Below are positions 61,701-64,000 of a DNA stretch of 64,000 bases, piece after piece. Both the position numbers and the translations under genes were made by a program. The notes beneath the pieces are model-generated. The model made no database searches. It was not told where the DNA came from and was given only the letters and a program-made list of their open reading frames with translations. The DNA comes from Saturnia japonica (lineage: Eukaryota; Arthropoda; Insecta; Lepidoptera; Saturniidae): positions 62,001-126,000 of the forward strand of contig CM065309.1 of assembly GCA_033032175.1 (NCBI GenBank). The letters run 5' to 3'. How positions within the stretch are numbered: position 1 is the first letter of the stretch; each line of letters begins with the position of its first letter.

Positions 61701-63705
61701 AGACAACAAAGTGATCCTATAAGGGTTCCTTTTATCCTTTGAGATACGAAACCCTAAAAAGGTAAATCAATAAGCACTTATACACCTTGTGTTGTGGTTG
61801 TTTCTACACCTATAACAGTAGTCATTTACCAAGAATGCTTTTGAAGATAAAACTTAAAAAAAAAAAAATCTATGGCAAATCACATCCTTATTTAATTTAC
61901 AAAAATGTTATAAATTCGATGGCACAATTTTTGGGTGGTATTCGGACAAATGGCTAAATAGTTAATGAATTTTAGCATAGCTGTTGGTTATCATACAACA
62001 GGACATAGAATACTTTTTCATTTTATACTAGCAGTGCCCGCAGCACCTCTCGCATTGTCCACAGAATGCCATCGGTATTGTGGGTGGAAAACCCCACGGT
62101 AGTTATTTTTTACATAAAAATGCTTATTATTTTATTTCTGCAGGACCCTAATTCTTTCTCTAAAATAAAAGTAGCCCAAGTTACTCCTTATAAAATCATC
62201 TATCTACTAGTGAAAGTTAAAATCGGTCCAACAATTTCAAAGATTAGCTGGAACTAACAGACAGACAAAAATTTAAATACAAGTACTATATACATACTTT
62301 CATATGCACTTAGGCGTAGGCGAGGGTGACAATCGCGGGTGGGGATGTCCTACTTTTCTCCCTAGGTGCGTTTACAATTTTTTTCTCCTCCGGGATGAAA
62401 AGTTTATATAAAAGTTTATATATTTTATATATAAACACGCAGTTGCTAGGTTACCGGGAGATAAAGTAAAGTACGCGCATGCGCACATTTGCCATCTCAC
62501 CGGGAGAGAATCGGGTACTTTTCTCCCGCGTGACAGGGACTAAAAGACTTTATATTAACAATTCTCTAGGTGTGTGGTCATGTATGATCATGCATAATGT
62601 TATATCATTAGTAAAATCTATATGGGGTTATACAAGGAAAACTTGAATGTGGATCTAATGTAATTATTTTGCAATGAATAATTGAGACCAAGTCTTGACA
62701 TAAAACTTAATATAGTATCACCAATGATGTTATTCCAAACTGGGTTAGGCTCAGCTTTAGATAATATGTCGTTTTTTTTACAGTTAGATCACTTTTTAAT
62801 TAGGCTAAATATAAAATTTCACACTGTGGAAATTAATAGTTTTTAAGGAATAAAAAGTTTAAAATCACATTTTGTTGTAAAACTGACAATACAAATGAGT
62901 TTTTGGAGGGATCATGAGGTGACACATTGCGGTTTTTATTTTTAATTCATTAACTTGACTTTTTGACCCTATATTATGTAATATTGGTGGCATTTGGCTT
63001 GATATACTTTGATTGTTGTTCATAATATATGAAGTGGATTATAAATATAAACTGAGAATATGTACTTTGTAACATTTTGAGTTAGCACTGAAATTTTTTT
63101 GTTTTGAGATTATTGAGTAAGAAATAATTATTGTTTGAAAATTTATATAAAAATCTTATAAAAAAATAAATAAAAAATAAATAAATAATAATAATGTGTT
63201 TTTCTACACTTTTTCTTTTACAGAGGGATTACCTACATTACCTTCCCCAACCCATCAAATCATTAAATTAAGCGGCATGTAATCTAAAGTCCAATCAAAG
63301 GTTTATTATAGAAAGTAACATGATAACTACCAGTCTTCTTCAAAGAACACTTACTTCCTCCTATGAGCAGTCTCCTGCATTTGTAACGCGACATCTGGTG
63401 CCATCGGAGCTACAGTGGTCACTAGATCTAATGTCTCCATCCATGGTAATTTTAATTTGAACTCCTTCACCTTCGCTTTCAAGTCTTCGACGTTATTAAC
63501 ATATTTCTTCTCGACTTTCTCTATTTCTTCATTGAGCCCAGGTTTAATCAAACCTTTAGCGAAAGCTTCTTGTAGCTAAATAGTAATATGTAAAATTAAA
63601 AACATTGAACAGATTACAAATATTATAATACTGAGCAAAATGAACACAAACCTCCTCGTCAGAATCTACTTCTGTGTCACTATCGTTTAACATAAAATCA
63701 GTCAT
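52394..63705 (-). CDS. Ebp2: rRNA-processing protein EBP2 / EBNA1BP2 orthologue (gene span, 5 exons)
   Basis: EBP2 is a conserved nucleolar protein needed for 27S pre-rRNA processing and 60S subunit assembly in yeast; the human orthologue is EBNA1BP2. Five exons give 325 aa (human about 306). Conserved landmarks in order: an acidic N-terminus, LQEAFAKGLIKPGLN (human LQDAFSRGLLKPGLN), HRQAQAAVL (human YRQAQAAVL), PDDYFAEMAK (human PTDYFAEMAK), and KKFGFGGKKKGSK at about 253-265 (human QKFGFGGKKKGSK). A basic tail follows with FKPNNKN repeated at 295-301 and 304-310, consistent with nucleolar RNA binding. Start: the first ATG, beginning MTDFMLNDSDTEVDSDEE. The gene converges on Srp72. A tandem duplication leaves two identical copies of exon 4. 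The family call is from remembered human sequence. Confidence 0.94.
53183..53290. repeat. Short MITE, GGGCGATTATGA ends (unit A)
   Basis: 'gggcgattatgaatgatggc' at the left and 'ctcctaatcgccca' at the right. Confidence 0.55.
54310..54535 (-). repeat. tRNA-derived SINE family 1 (unit A)
   Basis: Minus strand: A-box 'gatggctcagtggttggatg', B-box 'gagtttgaatcctggcaata', body 'actatagcatgtgaatgttc'. Confidence 0.65.
54559..54926. repeat. 368-bp MITE, AAGGGGCGTTCAAGTATTAC ends (unit A)
   Basis: The left end AAGGGGCGTTCAAGTATTAC and right end (reverse complement AAGGGGAACTTCAAGTATTA) are inverted repeats of about 30 bp around TACGTA cores. Target duplication not resolved. Confidence 0.75.
55065..55212 (-). 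CDS. Ebp2: Ebp2 exon 4, downstream copy (4b, duplicate)
   Basis: Base-for-base identical to 57759-57906, including acceptor ttattcag and donor GTAACA. If spliced after copy 4a, the reading frame would start GCC AGA TGA and stop at once, because 4a ends in phase 0 and this exon needs two incoming bases. It can replace 4a but cannot follow it. Either it is an alternative, mutually exclusive exon coding the same peptide, or one copy is a duplicate or assembly artefact. Confidence 0.75.
55377..55565 (-). pseudogene. RTE-like LINE ORF tail (unit A)
   Basis: Minus-strand frame: EVLEWRPRTGKRSVGRPPTR, WKDDLIKVAGSRWVQAAQDQ, SLWRSMGEAYVQQWTSCG and stop, then a TGATGATG end. This is the conserved C-terminal tail of RTE-type LINE proteins with nothing upstream. 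The 119-codon frame extends into unrelated sequence. Confidence 0.8.
55865..55973. repeat. Short MITE, GGGCGATTATGA ends (unit B)
   Basis: Same as 53183-53290 with one extra A; in unit B it is followed by about 27 bp missing from unit A. Confidence 0.55.
57000..57228 (-). repeat. tRNA-derived SINE family 1 (unit B)
   Basis: The duplicate of 54310-54535 with isolated base differences. The 80-codon plus frame 56945-57187 is not a gene. Confidence 0.65.
57253..57620. repeat. 368-bp MITE (unit B)
   Basis: Copy of 54559-54926; the two appear identical. Confidence 0.75.
57759..57906 (-). CDS. Ebp2: Ebp2 exon 4, upstream copy (4a)
   Basis: The acceptor is ttattcag and the donor GTAACA. It encodes PDDYFAEMAKTDEHMQKVRK then NLLSKQAAQARVDKVRQLRD and QKKIAKRVQ, equal to human PTDYFAEMAKSDLQMQKIRQ onward. 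One completing base plus 49 codons, so it enters in phase 2 and leaves in phase 0. It lies in the second unit of a 2.7-kb tandem duplication and is the copy nearest exon 3. Confidence 0.9.
58072..58260 (-). pseudogene. RTE-like LINE ORF tail (unit B)
   Basis: Identical peptide to 55377-55565. The longer 175-codon frame here comes from chance extension into the adjacent GC-rich repeat. Confidence 0.8.
58297..58770. repeat. Degenerate GC-rich minisatellite (Ebp2 intron 3)
   Basis: A motif of the form 'gag-aaaacctct-taaaaaacca-acgccgga' recurs at about 58310, 58345, 58408, 58500 and 58612, with 'cattcacctccttccccc'-type spacers between. Related motifs also sit just outside the LINE tail at 58028 and 58250. 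Periodicity is loose (about 90-110 bp). Confidence 0.5.
58780..58960 (+). pseudogene. RTE-like LINE ORF tail, plus strand
   Basis: 'agatcggtcgttgtggcgat' reads DRSLWRSLEEAYLRQWTFFS and stop, in the frame expected of the RTE tail. Opposite in strand to 58072-58260. Confidence 0.6.
59145..59720 (-). repeat. LINE 3' UTR fragment, interrupted, with 27-bp tandem repeat
   Basis: 59145-59290 and 59530-59720 match 25705-25960; about 240 bp between them is extra. ACTTAAATGTACATACAGAT and its next 7 bases occur twice in a row (59554-59580, 59581-59607). Confidence 0.6.
59854..60012 (-). CDS. Ebp2: Ebp2 exon 3
   Basis: The acceptor is caaatag and the donor GTAAAT. It encodes NIKENSRGNQNYDPTQDPVL then LIHRQAQAAVLEGIKKLKEL and GIPTRR; the HRQAQAAVL block is a family signature. 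Two bases (AG) carry over, so exon 4 must begin with one completing base. Confidence 0.94.
60060..60955. other. Ebp2 intron 2, nothing recognised
   Basis: A locally GC-richer stretch (60540-60700) without a recognised family; open frames at 60334-60585 and 60699-60911 look random. Confidence 0.4.
60955..61765 (+). repeat. Dispersed 'CCGGCCAAGTGC ... GGAACCCTAAAA' element, split by a SINE (Ebp2 intron 2)
   Basis: Left 60955-61015 ('accggccaagtgctcgcaca', 'cgagagttacgt'); right 61600-61765 ('agtgatcctataagggttcc', 'gagatacgaaaccctaaaaa'). A familiar lepidopteran repeat with the tail in tandem with the SINE. Confidence 0.6.
61318..61566 (-). repeat. tRNA-derived SINE, family 2
   Basis: Minus strand: A-box 'ttagcctagtggttgtaagc', B-box 'cctgggttcgattcccaagt', then a body and an end at 'ggcgtgactgtatg'. 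The B-box is perfect, but the unit does not fold as a mature tRNA over its full head. Confidence 0.75.
62030..62310 (+). repeat. Retroposon, TAGCTGTGCC family (Ebp2 intron 2)
   Basis: 'tactagcagtgcccgcagca', 'taaaagtagcccaagttact', 'aaaatcggtccaacaatttc', 'aacagacagac'. The 63-codon frame through it is not a gene. Confidence 0.65.
62310..62890. other. Ebp2 intron 2, possible repeat
   Basis: 62360-62540 contains 'tacttttctccc' twice (about 62351 and 62517) with GC-richer flanks around a TATATAAA-rich core; unresolved. Confidence 0.3.
62895..63065 (+). repeat. GAGTTTTT repeat, 5' part (Ebp2 intron 2)
   Basis: 'gagtttttggagggatcatg', 'tttgaccctatattatgtaa' and 'gtggattataaatataaact' match 49705-49860. 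Confidence 0.6.
63355..63575 (-). CDS. Ebp2: Ebp2 exon 2
   Basis: The acceptor is ctatttag and the donor GTAAGT. It encodes LQEAFAKGLIKPGLNEEIEK then KLPWMETLDLVTTVAP, matching human LQDAFSRGLLKPGLNVVLEG and DLEWVERLDVTLGPVP. Two bases are left over. Confidence 0.94.
63652..63705 (-). CDS. Ebp2: Ebp2 exon 1
   Basis: Eighteen codons, MTDFMLNDSDTEVDSDEE, an acidic N-terminus like human SDSESESDESLVTD. The donor is GTTTGT. Phase 0. Confidence 0.88.
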
Positions 63706-63715
63706 GGCGAATACT

Positions 63716-64000
63716 TTAAATTTGGATACCTTTATTCAAAGAGGTTATATTTTTAGATTTATAAACAATGTGACATAACCTTAGAAAATAGTATCGAGTA
63801 GACATGGGAAATTACGCTATGCCGCGCAATTGCGCCAACTCAATTTACTGCGCCGGAAGTGAACAGTAACACACACAGTGTGATACACACTTCTTCCAAT
63901 TTTTTTACGCATAGTATGCTTGTGTAATACATGTACTAAGTACTAATAAGAATTAATTCATGACACTGAACTAGAACGAACTATTCCGTAAGCTTAATAG
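63716..64000. promoter_or_regulatory. Ebp2 5' flank
   Basis: Contains the Ebp2 promoter by position. A short CpG-containing patch at 63815-63865 includes CGCCGGAAGTG. No TATA box is apparent. Confidence 0.35.
63851..63861 (+). promoter_or_regulatory. ETS-like motif upstream of Ebp2
   Basis: CGCCGGAAGTG lies about 150 nt upstream of the Ebp2 ATG, in a locally GC-rich patch. It matches the ETS/GABP consensus ACCGGAAGT, common in promoters of ribosome-biogenesis genes. A single motif match is weak evidence. Confidence 0.25.

Overview
The window is nuclear DNA of an insect, most likely a moth or butterfly. It is AT-rich, has spliced genes with GT-AG introns, and is saturated with dispersed repeats I recognise as lepidopteran: tRNA-derived SINEs, LINE 3' tails, retroposon tails of the 'tagctgtgcc...aaacagacagac' kind, Tc1/mariner elements and many MITEs. 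The order-level call rests on recognising the repeats and is inference.

Region 1-35,370 holds no convincing complete gene. One isolated exon at 780-935 resembles the C-terminal part of an insect odorant receptor. The rest is repeats: LINE fragments near 3.1, 5.1-5.9, 7.6, 9.6-10.1 and 21.9-23.1 kb; SINEs near 7.0, 16.3 and 28.7 kb; a 1.8-kb tandem array with a regular 447-bp higher-order period at 16.5-18.3 kb; a 642-bp MITE at 24.5 kb; and a Tc1-like transposon with both ends but a broken transposase at 28.95-30.56 kb.

Region 35,373-51,067 (+) is Srp72, the 72-kDa subunit of the signal recognition particle, in 14 exons (about 660 aa after allowing for one extra A in exon 1). Its introns hold a 605-bp solo LTR, a mariner fragment, and a degenerate LINE that split a MITE. 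Exons include a 42-nt microexon and a strikingly GC-rich 216-bp exon.

Region 52,394-63,705 (-) is the rRNA-processing gene Ebp2 (EBNA1BP2 orthologue), in five exons (325 aa), converging on Srp72 with about 1.3 kb between stop codons. A 2.7-kb tandem duplication (52,921-55,602 and 55,603-58,296) has copied exon 4. The two exon copies are identical with intact splice sites, but their phase means only one can be used per mRNA. Both genes are housekeeping genes (SRP assembly and large-subunit ribosome biogenesis); I see no sign of functional coupling beyond adjacency. I did not find a convincing new multi-gene system. The best leads are the duplicated exon, the exon-1 frameshift and the higher-order array.
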